From assembly GCA_946406115.1 (NCBI GenBank), contig OX291548.1, positions 6,746,373 through 6,810,372 on the forward strand: a stretch of 64,000 bases of DNA. The letters run 5' to 3'. How positions within the stretch are numbered: the first letter of the stretch is position 1; every line of letters begins with the position of its first letter. Position numbers and translations under genes: made by a program. Below are positions 35,170-47,306 of the stretch, piece by piece. A model generated the notes under the pieces. That model was not told the origin of the DNA. It ran no database searches and saw only the letters and a list, made by a program, of their open reading frames with translations. Source of the DNA: Apoda limacodes (Eukaryota; Arthropoda; Insecta; Lepidoptera; Limacodidae).

Positions 35170-36045
35170 AACGCAACCCAGGTCTCACAGCGGTGATTGG
35201 ATGTGACTCGACTCTTCAAGCAAACTGCGTATGAGGCTTGGATCACAGCTCGTAATAATAAGGATCCGAATAATTCTGAGTTAGATGCAAATTAATGCTG
35301 CCTTGAGGTTCAGTAAGAAAGTAACTGCCAGAGCTAAATTCCAATTAATCGGCAACATTGGTGGGCGACTTGCGAGCTATCCCTCTGAGAGTTGTGCTTT
35401 CTGGTCGCTTGCTAAAGCTGCTAAATGGAACTTTTGCCAGTCGTCGTTACCATTACTGCAAAAGATTGATGGTGACTTGGCCCATAGTGCTAAAGAGAAA
35501 GCCAACCTACTGACCAGTCGCTCTACTTCTAACTTGATTGTGAACGACGGAGACGCTGTACCACCTACTATACCGTGGTGCGATAAGACCACACCGGAAA
35601 TCTCCATAACACAACGTAAGATCCGGCGGGACTTTTTCTAGACGCGCTTTTTTGTTTTCCGAGGGTTTGTGCAAATGGGTGATTTTGCCTCCCTGTGTTT
35701 TCAACCGCTTAAGCGCGCTTGTACAATGGCATATGTTCTGAGCAATTGTACGAAATAAAGCTCACGGCTACTTCCTATCATCGCACCGCTCGCCATCGCC
35801 AGGGAATTCATCCTCACACCTTAATACCGTACGTGCAGTGCCATTTTAGAGAAACGTCTTCCGCGAACGCTTAGGTTGAGGAGAACAGTATGGGGTTCTT
35901 CAAGTAAGAAGTTAATAGATTTTTGAAGGATCAGTAACGCGTGAGTAATGCCCCAGATGTTGCAAGCTTCCATAGGCTGTGGTGACCACTTACCATCAGG
36001 CAGACCGTAAGCTTGTTTGCCACCATAGTGTTATAGAAAAAAATA
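35170..36045 (+). pseudogene. LINE fragment, internally deleted, plus strand
   Basis: About 35205-35640 translates (one frameshift near 35285) to KQTAYEAWITARNNKDP, then RFSKKVTARAKFQLIGNI, GGRLASYPSES, FWSLAKAAKWNF, PTIPWCDKTTPEIS. This is the linker between endonuclease and RT, and matches the minus-strand LINE at 40500-40880. The RT palm is missing. After an unrecognised stretch the 3' end resumes at about 35757-36045 (cgttcttcaag-type region and 'tttgccaccatagtgtta'). It is the same family as 40006-42190 in the opposite orientation, about 5 kb away. Confidence 0.85.
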
Positions 36046-37197
36046 CGTTAAGGTTTTACGTAACTACATATTAAGAAAACGTACAAGTCTAACATTGGCT
36101 GGGTGAATTTGAAATTAGTTTGTAGCCAGCCTGGGGCCCGGAAGCAATTAATCGTAGCGAAATTTAGAGATCTGACCAATGGAACACCCCTTTTATATTG
36201 AATCACCATCCTTACTTCCTGGGGTAGTAAATGATTTTCATTACAGTAAATTTGTCACGTGCATGTCAAACACTATAGTCCAGTGAATTTAAGATTTTTC
36301 TTTAGCTGCCTATTTATATAGTAGAATAAATTGAAAGGTAAAAAAGGCGCATTTAATACGAATTCGGAGTGTTGTATTCCTCAGGTGTTGTAAGTATACT
36401 TAAATATTAAAAAAAAAATGTAAGAGAATAGATGATAAAAAATCAAAACAAGTAAACGAAACGGCTAGCTAGATGAATAACAGGGCAGTTTTTGACTTAT
36501 CTTTGCACATCTTAAAATCAACTAGGTCAAAGCCACCGGCATAGATTAGGAAATACCTGTATATATAAAGAAATTTTACAAAAAATAAAAACCGACTTCA
36601 GATCTTGAGAAACTTAAATTAAAAAGTTAAAAATAATTTTAAGTAGATTTGTTAAAAGTAATCATGGAAAATACAAAATTTAAGAAATGTAAATGGCTTA
36701 AAAAATTGGAGATTGCCAGTATTTTATTATATGTTTATGCCACAAACATCTTCACAATTTCTGACATTTAGATAGTTATGTATAATTTATTATTAGGTTG
36801 TAGGATTTAATTTTTAAAACCTCATTGTTGGTGAGACTGTCGTTAAAAGGTCATACTACATAAATTTCAATTTTGGTAAGAATGTCTTTGGAACTGCTAA
36901 GTAGATCTGACTAAAATTTAATGATTTTATTCTAAAGGATATACTTCAAACCATCAAAAACATAACAAAAATTTGTAGTTCGATTTGAAATCCTACTTTG
37001 ACGCCTTTTCACTTTTTTTTGAACTCTTCCGGCAAAGAAATCTTAAAAGTTCTACGGCTATTATATTACTTTACAACTTTGTTAACATTATAGTCAAGAT
37101 AGTTAAATCCAATCTCCTACAGGAAGCAGTTTAGTTCTTGTTTTTTAATATAGAAAATTAGTGAGCAGAGTTAAATGTAGCTGCACTATTCATTTTT
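36046..37197. other. AT-rich unassigned DNA
   Basis: 'aaaaaccgacttcagatctt' near 36590 is a start typical of a common lepidopteran repeat, but I cannot follow it. Nothing else is recognised. Confidence 0.4.
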
Positions 37198-37320
37198 AGG
37201 GTTCCGTACCCAAAGGGTAAAAAACGGGACCCTATTACTAAGACTACGCTGGCCGTCCATCCGTCTGTCACCAGGCTGTATATCAAGAACCGTGATAGTT
37301 AGACAATTGAAATTTCACAC
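37198..37320 (+). repeat. interspersed repeat, 3'-truncated
   Basis: 'gggttccgtacccaaagggt' through 'caccaggctgtatatcaaga'. It is the same family as 668-1030 and 32530-32895, cut off after about 120 bp. Confidence 0.8.
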
Positions 37321-37723
37321 ACAATTTACACGTGGTAAATTCGACGAGCCTATACAGGATAGTCTTTGCTAGCACAGGCGCCGGCTGAATTTCAACAGCG
37401 CCTTGGCCTGAGCTGCTGTGACATAGTACGTGACATCTCAGGCCGTGAGAAGCTAACATAACAAATGCGATTACAATTCTGTCATTTTTTGCATTTCACC
37501 ATTGGAAATTTTGACAATCCGACGAGGAAGAAAAAAAAAGTTATTTGACGTTTAGAACGTGTACAAATTACTGCGATGCGTCAGATGCACATATGTCGTC
37601 AGTACAAATTTGCGTGTCCATTTAGATTTATTAGACAAGGGTAGAGGCATGTCGATTAAGAAAATAATAATGGAGTCGCATTAAATGCAGCGAACGTTGA
37701 AATCATTGTCGTACATTCAATCT

Positions 37724-38210
37724 CTGCCGTTTAGGAGAATATCAGTGATACACTGACTGCAGCGCCACCTACCGGGTCCATTTGTTAATTCAAACCATGC
37801 AGAAACCCACTCGAACGTACATAAAAAGACATCATTAACATCTTCCCTGCCGTTTTGGAAATCAGTGACACACCGACTGCAGCGCCACCTACCAGGTCCA
37901 TTTTTGAATTCAAACCATACACGGACCCACTCGAACGTACACAAAAAATATCATTAACATCTTCCCTGCCGTTTAGGAGATCAGTGACACAGAGACTGCA
38001 AACGCCAATTACTGGATCCATTTGTAAATTCAAACCATACAGGGATGCACTCGAACGTACACAAAAAATATCATCTAAATCATCCCGGCTGTTAAGGAGA
38101 ACATTAGTGACACACCGATTGTAGCGCCACCTACCGGGTCCATTATCCGGGTATTTTCCAACCATACATGAAGCAATTGAATTATTCAGACAAAATTTCA
38201 CCCCAATTGT
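37724..38210. repeat. tandem array, four units of about 120 bp
   Basis: Units start at 37724, 37847, 37966 and 38086 (123, 119, 120 and about 125 bp). Each contains 'ctgccgtttaggaga', 'actgcagcgccacctacc', 'gggtccatttgt' and 'cactcgaacgtacac'. The units are clearly diverged. The last one degenerates into a repeat with 'ttccagccgtttaagaag'. The frames on both strands here (for example 37785-38201 minus) are by-products of the repeat. Confidence 0.92.
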
Positions 38211-38259
38211 TCCAGCCGTTTAAGAAGAATTATATGACTAACACACGTACAGAAGAATT

Positions 38260-38443
38260 ATACGTAGGAAAAAAACCGACTCACACTTAACGTTTTTAAG
38301 TAGCCTATGTCCCTTCCCGGGACTCAGACTGTCTCCATGTCAAATTTTATTTTAATCCGTCCAGTGGTTTAAGCTTGAAGAGGTAACAGACAGACAGGCA
38401 GATAGAGTACTTTCACATTTATATTATTAGTATGGATATCGAA
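38260..38443 (+). repeat. interspersed repeat 3' part
   Basis: 'aaccgactcacacttaacg', 'ccgtccagtggtttaagctt', 'gacagacaggcagatag' and the end 'tatattattagtatggat' mark the tail of a common lepidopteran short repeat. Confidence 0.75.
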
Positions 38444-38744
38444 TTGTAGTGTTGCATACCCATACATTCATTACGAAAACGTACGTTCAAAATCATATCA
38501 TGTGTAACAATTAAAGTACGAAAATAGCGTTAATGTAGTCTGGTACATCTTCAGTTTTTCTTATAATAGATTAGGAAGAATTCCAATACAGCCACAAAAT
38601 GTTTGACGTACGGTCTTCAACATCCTTGGCCCTATCATACTTGGTCATAAACCCATGATGTGCATTGTTGTACTAAGGAAACATTGTGTTAATATGTATT
38701 TATTTTAGAACTTGTACTTAGCGGATTTTGATAAGCAAAAAATT

Positions 38745-39165
38745 AATACTTTGAAAAGTCTAAAACAAAAATTAAAATAAAAATTTTAAAAAAACTCCGA
38801 CACAAAAAACTTCTAAAAGTAGGTAAACAAATAATATGAGTTTGATGGCTCTCTAACTTTATTATAAGTACCCAGTATTTTGATAAGAGTCGTCGCGTCG
38901 GGGGACTGCTAAGTTAATAACATGAAATTACAATAGAAATCAAAAGAAGCTCAGTAATGATAAACAATAAAACTTTAATGTATATATTCAACAATAATGA
39001 AAATACTTCTTTAGCGGTGCCCCATTTGCGACGACTCTTGGACAAAATACTAGGTATGTATAATAAAGTTAGAGGGCCAACAAACACATATTATTTGTTT
39101 ACCTACTTTTAGAACTTTCCTGTGTCGGGGGTTTTTTAAATTTTTAATTTTTTTTTTTTATTATT
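38745..39165. mobile_element. foldback element with about 140-bp inverted arms
   Basis: The left arm (about 38775-38905) contains 'ttctaaaagtaggtaaacaa', 'ctaactttattata' and 'agagtcgtcgc'. The right arm (about 39005-39140) is its reverse complement with scattered changes. The roughly 100-bp middle has no coding potential. It is a MITE or foldback element. Target duplication not resolved. Confidence 0.85.
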
Positions 39166-40005
39166 GTTGGTAAAGAAGTAAAATATAATTGGAGTTATGC
39201 GACACAGTATGGGATATTGCCGTGTCTGATTTGGAATCGTGATTTTGGTCAGTTACTTCTGTAGGATATTCCCAACTAGGGTAGGAAATTATTTTAAAAA
39301 ATACTGTATTCATAGTTCAATGGCATTAGTATTATTTAGAGCACATCATATAATAAAATCAATAAATTTTGCTATATTACTAAAAAAATATAAAATAATC
39401 AAAAGTATCAAATAAATAATTCTAAGTATCATCGTTTCTTGTATGAATGAATACGCAAATCGAAAGGAGCAAGCAGCAGGCGCGGGCCACTGACCTCACC
39501 CCGCGCCAAACAAGCGCTAGTACTTTAGTACCTACCTACTTAAAAAAAAATTGCATAACCAACTTATCCTTCATAATTTACCGGCAAAGATTATCTAGAT
39601 TCCGTGTTCAGGCACACGAAACCAGCCAATCCGAGTACCTGACTTTTCAGGTACTTGCCGTCAACACTACATCATACGTAATCTGTGCGTCGAAGCGAAC
39701 TGTGCTCCCGCGTAAAGTAATAAAAATGACGATTTGTGCAATAAAATAGTGTATAAACTATTGGAATAAAAAGGTTGATGAAAAAAATCACTTTTGACAA
39801 GTTATTAAACTAATCTACTGTTTTTCTGCTTGTGTTGCCATGGCTGTAAGATTCATTTTATTTCATTCATTTTCCAAGATAAGTAAGGCGAACACTGAAA
39901 CGACAATACATATTTTTACCTAACGTCAGTTACATACATTACATTATTTTTTCAGGTTACTAAGTATTTATGTATAATAAAAACCTAAACGTTAAAAGTT
40001 TTTTT
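39166..40005. other. unassigned DNA with a GC-richer core
   Basis: About 39450-39730 is less AT-rich and holds an open frame (39447-39749) of 100 codons that matches no family I know. 'tactttagtacctacctact' and 'aggtacttg' suggest an old repeat. I would not call a gene. Confidence 0.35.
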
Positions 40006-41764
40006 TTATACCACTAAGGTGGCAAACAAGCGCACGGTCCGCCAGATGGTAAGCGGTCGCCGTGGCCTATGGACGCTTGCAACACCAGGGGTATCGCTCG
40101 CGCGTTGCCGACCTTTCAAAAATCCAATTACTTCTTTCTTGAAGAACCCCATACTGTAGTCCTTAGAGAAAACCTTGGCAGGGAGCTCATTCCACAACCC
40201 AAGCGTTCGCGGGAGAAAGTTAAAAGTGTGGAATGAGCTCCCTGCCAAGGTTTTCTGCAAGGACTACAGTATGGAGTTCTTCAAGAAAGAAGTTATAAGA
40301 AGCGACCATGGCGAAAGTCATATTGACGCTCACTGACCACGTGTTCTTCTAGGTATCTTAGAAGCTGTGTGTTGATCACACGCTCCATCACCTTGGAGAG
40401 GAGAGAGGTAATAGCGATAGGCTTGTAATTCGATGGATCTAATCTATCGCCCTTTTTGAGCACCGGGTGCCTTCTGGGTGATTTCTGGCATGGTCTTACA
40501 CCGCACCACGGTACAGTAGGTGGTACAGCGCCTTCATCGTTCATATTCGAGTTTAAGGCAAAGAGACTGCCCAGTAGATCGGCTTTCTCTATAGCATTAT
40601 GAGCCAGGTCACTATCGGTCTTTCGCAGTGTTGGTAACGACTACTGGCGAAAGTTCCCATCGGCAGCTTTGGCAAGCGACCAGAAACGACTCCTAGAAGG
40701 ATAGCTCGCAAGTCGCCCACCTATTTTGCCGATGAATTGGAATTTTTTTTTGGCAGTTGCTTTCTTACTGAACCTCGAGGCAGCATTTAAACCTCAGAAA
40801 TAATCGGATCCTTATTATTACGAGCCGTGGTCCAAGTCTCATATGCAGTTTGCTTAAGAATTTTAGCTTTTCTGCAAGACCTATTAAACCACGGTCGTTT
40901 TTTGACGCCGGCAGCTACTCGCGGGTTAGGAATATAACATTCCATACCAGCGAGGATTGACTCAGTGACTGCGGCTGCGCAGACGTCAGGATCTTCTGAG
41001 CTAAAGCAGATCTGCCTCCGCGGGTACGATGCGTAAAATTCTCGCAATCCATTCTAGTCTGCCGACTTATAGTGCCACACACGACGCAAATTAATTGGCC
41101 CAGATGGACGGAATATCCGTCCGGACCTGTAGTCAGCAGAAGGTCCAGTAAAGAGCTTGTATGGTCCTCTATATCTGGTATTCTCGTTGGAAAAAGTACC
41201 AGCTGAGAGAATCCATAGTTCAGAGCAAATTCATAAGCAGAGATCCCTGCATAGTTATTGGTTCGAGAACTGAGCCACTCACGATGGTGGGCGTTAAAGT
41301 GTCCCAAAATAACTAGTTCTGCTGTGGGATATTGCTCTAGAACTTTGTCAGTCGTCAAACTCAGGTGCGTGAAGAGTCGAGTTACGTCCGTGTTACCGCT
41401 ATGAGACCTGTATAGGCACGCATAGATACGAGTGTGGCCGCCGTAATCTACGCAATATCGACAGGTCCCTGTCTTCAAGGCTATGAAGGCGGCGACAGCA
41501 GATATCCTCCCGGACGAACATACATACACCAGCACGACTCACAAAATTGTGCTCAAGTTTGTAGCCGGGATAATGAAGGTATGATGTATCGGCCGGGCAG
41601 GATATCTGAGTCTCCGTTAGAAAAAGAATGGTCGGCTGCGCAGTCTCCAGATGGAGGTGGACTGCGTTAAGATTTGCGTGAATACCCCTTATGTTGCAAA
41701 AGTCCACATTAAATGTGGATGGAGCGGCCGGTGAAAAAACTCTTTTCCTTATTTTTGTAGCCAT
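40006..41764 (-). pseudogene. jockey/CR1-group LINE (endonuclease + partial RT)
   Basis: Read on the minus strand. From the ATG at 41764 an AP endonuclease begins with FNVDFCNIRGIHANL, then FLTETQI, IYACLYRSHSGN and ILGHFNAHHREW. The family normally has Asp where this copy has His in LGHFN. The frame shifts near 41440. A stretch of about 20 residues is missing before VWHYKSAD near 41070. The linker follows (YPRRQICFSSEDPD, KKRPWFNRSC). Next come PPTVPWCG and, after another deletion, early RT (KGDRLDPSNYKPIAI, SERQYDFRHGR). The RT palm with the catalytic Asp pairs is absent. The 3' end (LPRTLGLWNELPA) closes at 40006. It is non-functional with several deletions. Confidence 0.9.
40120..40305. 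repeat. inverted duplication of the LINE 3' segment
   Basis: 'ggaatgagctccctgccaag' at 40231-40250 is the reverse complement of sequence at about 40174-40193. Pairing continues over about 70 bp (gttttct-aaggactacagtatgg-gttcttcaag). The element's 3' region is therefore present in both orientations around a roughly 35-bp centre. Confidence 0.88.
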
Positions 41765-42190
41765 TTTTTTTTTGAAAGTTACTTAGACTAAATTTGAGGA
41801 TTCTCTGCACAGACAGCTTAGACGACAAAAGGTGCGGTACTAGAATTGCCAAAAGTCGGCACAGATAATACGGTTGCTGGCATGGCGAGCGGAAGGGCCC
41901 CTGATCCCCCTCTGTTGTAGCAGCCGGGTCCACTCCGGTCTCCTTCTCCGGCACGACTACCACTTCAGAGACTTTACACAGGCTGGCGGATCAGCCTTCC
42001 AGGGCGGAGATAAAGTGATCCCTGGGTTAGGGAACCCGTTCAACCTGCGGGCGGCCAGCGGACAGCCGTTTCATCTGGTCTCCCTGACCGCCAGACCAGC
42101 ACGCCGCGTCTACGCCAAGCAATGACAGCAACAAGCACCGCCGGTCCTCCGCTGTCCGCGCAGCGAATCCTCAAAGAGCTCTGGCAACCT
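41765..42190 (-). other. LINE 5' region (possible ORF1 remnant)
   Basis: GC-rich stretch directly upstream of the endonuclease ATG on the minus strand, with a sharp drop in GC beyond about 42190. Its proximal part also occurs at 6800-6930 and 20850-20990, which supports it being part of the same element. Frames here are broken and I cannot show an ORF1 zinc knuckle. Confidence 0.6.
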
Positions 42191-44960
42191 TACTCACCGC
42201 CAGGAACACAAAACTACTCTAAGTTAGTGTTATTATGGCCGCGTTTTTCTGTAAATTTAAATGTAAATGAAAGTGTGAAAAAGTTTAGAAAAAGTAATAT
42301 TATGTATTTTATGGACTTTGAAATTAATTAATTACTGTATTTTAAAACACATAAATAGTTTGAAAAAATATATTCCCTAATCGTTTCCTTACCCGAAGTG
42401 TCTTTCGCAAAAGAATTTATTGATTATTCTAATATTTACGCATTGAATGTGCTCTTGTATTCTATGCTCTCTATGCGCGAATTCGATATATCTGTGCTCT
42501 ATGTTAAACATAACGGCACTTACGCATACATTCGTCTTGGATGTACTGGTGCCCTCCCTTGGGCTTTGACATGTGCTGGAACATGAAAGCTGGCAAAGTA
42601 GGTTTTGTGTTGCGCTCAAAATTCTTCGTAATGGTGGCGGATATCTGTTGGGATATGTGTAGAAGTTGCAGGTTGGTAAACAAGACTGTATTTTGTCTTG
42701 ACCTCGTCATCTTTCTTGATAACTGACATACGCACAATGGATCGTTATCGATGAAGTAAGCGCAGCGCGATCGTGACTGACTTTTGAAAAAGTTTTTGCA
42801 CGACCGGTTAATTGTTTGATTTGGTTTTTGTAAAGGCGCGGGTGTGCGAGTGTGCGAGGGAAGGGTACAGGGTGCTAAAGACAATGCTGTTTGACAACGT
42901 CGCTAAGATTTTAGGTACCTAATTTATTTAGATAAGCAAATGATTTTCTACGTTTCAAGTTATTTTGACGTAAATGTTTTCAAAAACAATACCAAAGCAG
43001 GAGACAACACATGTTTTGTTTAATGTTTCGGTGAAACACGAGCAGGAGATCAGGCTTAATAAATAATAAATATAATATAGATACAAGTCACACTTAAATG
43101 TGTAATTTATTGTTTACGTAAATGTTTTACCCGCACGCTCGCTCCATTGGGCAAACATGAAAAACATCTTTAAAATTTTTGATAATGCCTTTAAAAGTGT
43201 TTTCATGTAAGGTCGTGAAATAAACGGTGGTAAAGCGGTAATTACGAGAATTACTATAAAGATGAAATTATTATGAACCTTTCTTTTAAAAGCATTTTAA
43301 TTTCCCATAAACTAAAACTTTTGTAGTAAAAGTAAAGTAAAGTATGCGTATATATATAATGCGTATGTGTTATTAATACATTAGTATGGTTAAGTGATCA
43401 CAGCTAGTCAATAATCAAATGAAGTGTATAAATACAAGCTGGTATAATAAATTATATTTTTCATACAAGGCCACGGGGATGTTTTTAACACCACTTTTTA
43501 GTTTTTGTTGCATTAATCTTTAAAATTGCAGAGGTATCTTAGTGAAGTTTTTTCTCATGCGTACATATACTTATTTTTAAAGTTATTACTTAATAGCATT
43601 TTAAATCCTTCTTACTCATTGGCCGCGTATTTTAATAATATGAAAAATATTTACGGGTTTAATGATCTTTTGAAACAATATTTAACAAAATACACGTACA
43701 CGTATTACACGAGTTCTTTAGAAATCTATAATTCTTAGTTTTTAGTTGCAGATAACGATTGTCATTGTTTACGAGACGGGTTATATCCATATATTGTTAA
43801 CACCTGTTTAAAATAAGTAATAATCGTATTCTTAATACTGTACCTAAAATCTAAAAATAATATTTTATCATTTCTTTTTCAGATTTTGGTTTCATTTGGA
43901 AACTCCCTCTAACGCTTGTTAAGTTTTTTAGTCTACCTCTTGAAAACTCTCATGAATTACTCAAATATGATATGATAATAAATAATATAATAAAATATAT
44001 ATTGTGTTGTGTTACTCACATAAGTCCTCGTTAGAGGATATTCTTGAGCAACTACTCTGAATACAATAGACGTTAGAGTGAAAAGAAAATCTTGCTTCAC
44101 TACGCCTTGTCGAGTAAAATCTCAGATTCGAATGAAATTCACATCTTTATTATAACATATTTCTAAGAAACGAAAACTAGATTTAGCTATTTACATGAAT
44201 ATATGTTTTAGCTTTTGGTATTAAAAATGTTGGAAATTCCTAATTCTTCTAGTTTTTACGCATTACAATTTACAAAAGAGCAGGTGATCCGATTTACCAT
44301 GTCATTTCAAAGGAGCTGTTTTGGGGTCAATGTTCTCAAACGTATATGTTAATATGGACATGCCTTCGAAATTTAAAAGAAATAATACTGTAGTGAATTT
44401 GACTCAGAATTTCTTAAGATCCTTGACAATTTTTTTTTTTTTTATTTAATTTATGTAAGTATTAGACAAAAATGTTTCTAATTATTTCGGAGGTACTTAA
44501 ACTGTATATACATACAAACAATTGAATCAGTCTTTTGTATATGTATTTACATAACTACCTACATATTTAATCCATTCCCAAGTAACCCAAATTAATGTTA
44601 TAACCAGCATGATGCAAGTACTAAAAATAGCTTAGCTTACGCCGATCACAACATTATACTTACCTTCGTTTACTTTAGTTAATTATATATTTTAAGATAT
44701 TAAAAATATGTTTTTATCTATATAAAGATTTTATAATTTTATTTGCTTATGCACCATTCAACAAATTAAGGAGTCAGAGGAGTCAGCCATCGAAATACAA
44801 AAACCAATCATCAAAATATGGATGTAATGTAGCAAGCACATTGATACGGCTACATATACAGCTAATCTCATAAGATACCTTTATAAGAAACAGAAAAAAA
44901 AAACATTATTATCATATATGTAATTGAAGAAGCTTACAAAATGTAGCTGCAGTCGTTTGT
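42191..44960. other. unassigned DNA, no gene recognised
   Basis: 42370-42900 is less AT-rich, with overlapping chance frames on both strands and a 'gcgcgggtgtgcgagtgtgc' stretch at about 42836. It could be an element's 5' end or a promoter-like region, but no domain is visible. 42900-44960 is AT-rich with no named repeat. Confidence 0.35.
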
Positions 44961-45017
44961 CCATTCACCGATACACCTGCTTGTAACCGACTCCATAAAA
45001 AGAGGAAGTTCTATGTT

Positions 45018-45245
45018 CGACGTGTATATTTTTCATTTTTTTTTTATATATGTTCACCGATTTCTCGGCAACCATAAAACCGATTTCAATTATAATATGG
45101 TATTTGATTGGGCTTGACACCGTGGTGGTTTCATATAAATTTGTAGAGGACTTGGTCAAAAGGACCGGAGTGAAGTTATTTAGGTTAGCAAATCTGTTTT
45201 TTTTCTTATATGTTCACAGATTTTTCGCAACCACACTGCTGAATT
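45018..45245 (+). repeat. interspersed repeat, two partial copies
   Basis: 'cgacgtgtatatttttcatt' then 'tgttcaccgatttctcgg', the family seen at 500-580 and 1050-1130. A second start (atatgttcacagattttt) follows at about 45211. The frames on both strands (44965-45159, 45050-45271) are repeat by-products. Confidence 0.65.
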
Positions 45246-46884
45246 CAATAGTTTTAACAATTTTTGATTGATCTTGGGGAATCTCATTATAATAAGCAGA
45301 AATGTTACAGTTAGAAATATTGTTTTTAAAATTTGCTTATGTGTTTATTTGTTCAAGTCACCTACTTGATGTAGATGATGTCACACGTCTTCGCCGATTT
45401 TATTGAAAGTGACCTACGTCCAAGTACCAACTAAAAAAAATATTTTGGCTCTTTTTTTACGTAACTTAAGATATGTTAGAGTATTTACAATATCTAGGCT
45501 TACGTCTGAGACTGTAGGCAAATCTATTTGCTACCAAAATATTACACTACAAAAAATATATTCTCTTTAAAGTCATTGTTGTACCTGCACTGCGCATTGG
45601 CTGCCGACCTTCTGCAACCTTGAGATTGATAAACAACTTACAACAACAACACTAAAGAATATTTTTAACTAACCTATCGTGTTTGTAAGTCAAATAACAT
45701 AACTGAAAGTATACATAGTTATTTTTCGTCATTATCCTGCCTAATGATTTGGAATGCAGGCACATGTACCAGCGCCTGCAGTTTGTACAAACGCTCTTGT
45801 GAGTTTTTAAAAATTCATTTGTGCAACCAAACTCTTTTTTTAAGGGTAGAGAGTTCTGAATGTTTATAGCAAAGCGTATAATTAAAGCATCAGATAGTAT
45901 TCAAAATTCTTGCTATCCGCCTAATCAGTCTTCAAAATTCAGGAGTTCAAAATTCAGATAACACCATAGTGTTGGTTGCAAAAACTTGGCATACTTAAAA
46001 ATACCACTCCTGTTATAAAAAAGATTCCCCACTGATCACGTTTAACTGTGGCTATATTCAAAAAACTATTAAGAGAGCTGGGAACATTTTTAAACTTTAT
46101 CCATTTTCATTATCCATGTATAAAAAGAAATAAAAAAACCACAATACTCTTACTCAGCAATTTAAATGTAACTGTTGTAATTCACAAACCCTCTTAAATG
46201 TTCTTATTCAAAAATTAAAAATAAATTCAACAAACAGACCGTTTCAGACCGGGACGCAAAAGGAGCCTATTGACGTTATTGCTATAAATATATTATCCCG
46301 GTTCTTAAAGATAAATTTTAAGCAATCCATATAGGTTTTGGCACGAAAGGTGTGTGGTGAAATGAGGCTACCGAACTGCTCGAACTTTAATATTTATTGA
46401 AGCAGGTGAAGTGTTTTTGAAGTAAGATTTAAAAAATGCTCTTAACAAGATCAAGGTGCTATGATGTCACATAAAAACAGTCACTCTTTCCCTTTTTTAC
46501 TGTCCTTGGCAATGTTATAGTTCTTTGACTAATCTCTCTATAATTTTCTTTGTAAATATCATCTCATTATTTTAGCCACTGGATGTCAACAAGGTGATTC
46601 CCTTATATTTTTTTAGCTATCCACCAAATCATAACGTCTTTAACGGCTAAATTTAATGTTGGGAGGAAATGCAAATACAATTTTTGATGATATAAAATGT
46701 ATTTCTTTCATACAGATTTCAGACTCGTTTTATAATGCAAATAAGCATAACATTTCGTCTAATTTTAAGTCCCTCGCTCCCAACATTTAGATATTATCCA
46801 TCGACTGTCTACTTATATTGGATGCGCCACTGCTTCATGAATCCTTACCATCTATTCAAATGAACATTGCATAAAATTTAATGA
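45246..46884. other. AT-rich unassigned DNA
   Basis: No supported gene or element. It may include undetected upstream parts of the LINE that becomes recognisable at about 46885. Confidence 0.35.
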
Positions 46885-47306
46885 TGTTACAGAGCGCTTG
46901 CTTAAGACAAATTCTCACGTTGTACTCAGTATCATCCGTTACTGCTTGTTTGTGCACAACTTTCTACTCCCTATCTATTATGGAGGCCTGGTTATCAAAA
47001 AAGTTTTCATATTAGCCCTTCCAGCTTTCTTGTCTTCCGTCCATATCACACAAACTTTGATCAATAACATTTTGAACCCTTCTTTAGTCGGAGCTCATAT
47101 GTTTTAATTGGTTGAAGCCAAAAACACCGGTTGTTAGCATGTTCAAATAATGATGAACCTACAATACCGATCTTCCAAAAACAATGTGACAAGCCTCTTT
47201 GCAAACGGATTAAAAATCATTAAATAATTTAGCTTCCGATTCTGTAGAGCGCGCTCGTGTGTTGGCAGTCTCCTAACATGAATCTGGCTGCAGGCTATAC
47301 CTTACC
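46885..47306 (+). pseudogene. LINE RT C-terminal region, part 1 (upstream of gypsy insertion)
   Basis: The translation reads ERLLKTNSHVVLSIIRYC, then (after a presumed deletion) YYGGLVIKKVFILALPAFLS, and SVHITQTLINNILNPSLVG. Later comes SDSVERARVLAVS and WLQAIP. This order (hydrophobic segment, GGL, LALPAFLSSVH, ERARLLAV, WLQALP) is the C-terminal portion of a family of arthropod LINE proteins beyond the RT palm (recall). Stops and deletions show decay. The frame is continued at 51841, after the inserted retrotransposon. Confidence 0.75.
47302..47306 (+). repeat. target-site duplication TTACC (left)
   Basis: The same five bases recur at 51836-51840. With the 4.5-kb insertion and one TTACC removed, the host LINE reads in frame Gln-Ala-Ile-Pro-Tyr-Pro-Asn-Val-Glu-Thr. 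Confidence 0.85.

Noticed and set aside
35377..35704. Minus-strand frames opposite the LINE fragment
   Set aside because: Shadows of the plus-strand LINE linker region.
37785..38201. 138-codon minus-strand frame with internal repeats
   Set aside because: The periodicity comes from the 120-bp tandem array. No start context or known domain.
37724..38210. CRISPR-like array
   Set aside because: Units are whole-length homologous and diverged, with no constant repeat and variable spacer pattern. Eukaryotic tandem DNA.
42389..42884. Possible gene with frames on both strands (up to 126 codons)
   Set aside because: No recognisable domain, overlapping frames of similar length on opposite strands, and the region may be a repeat end.
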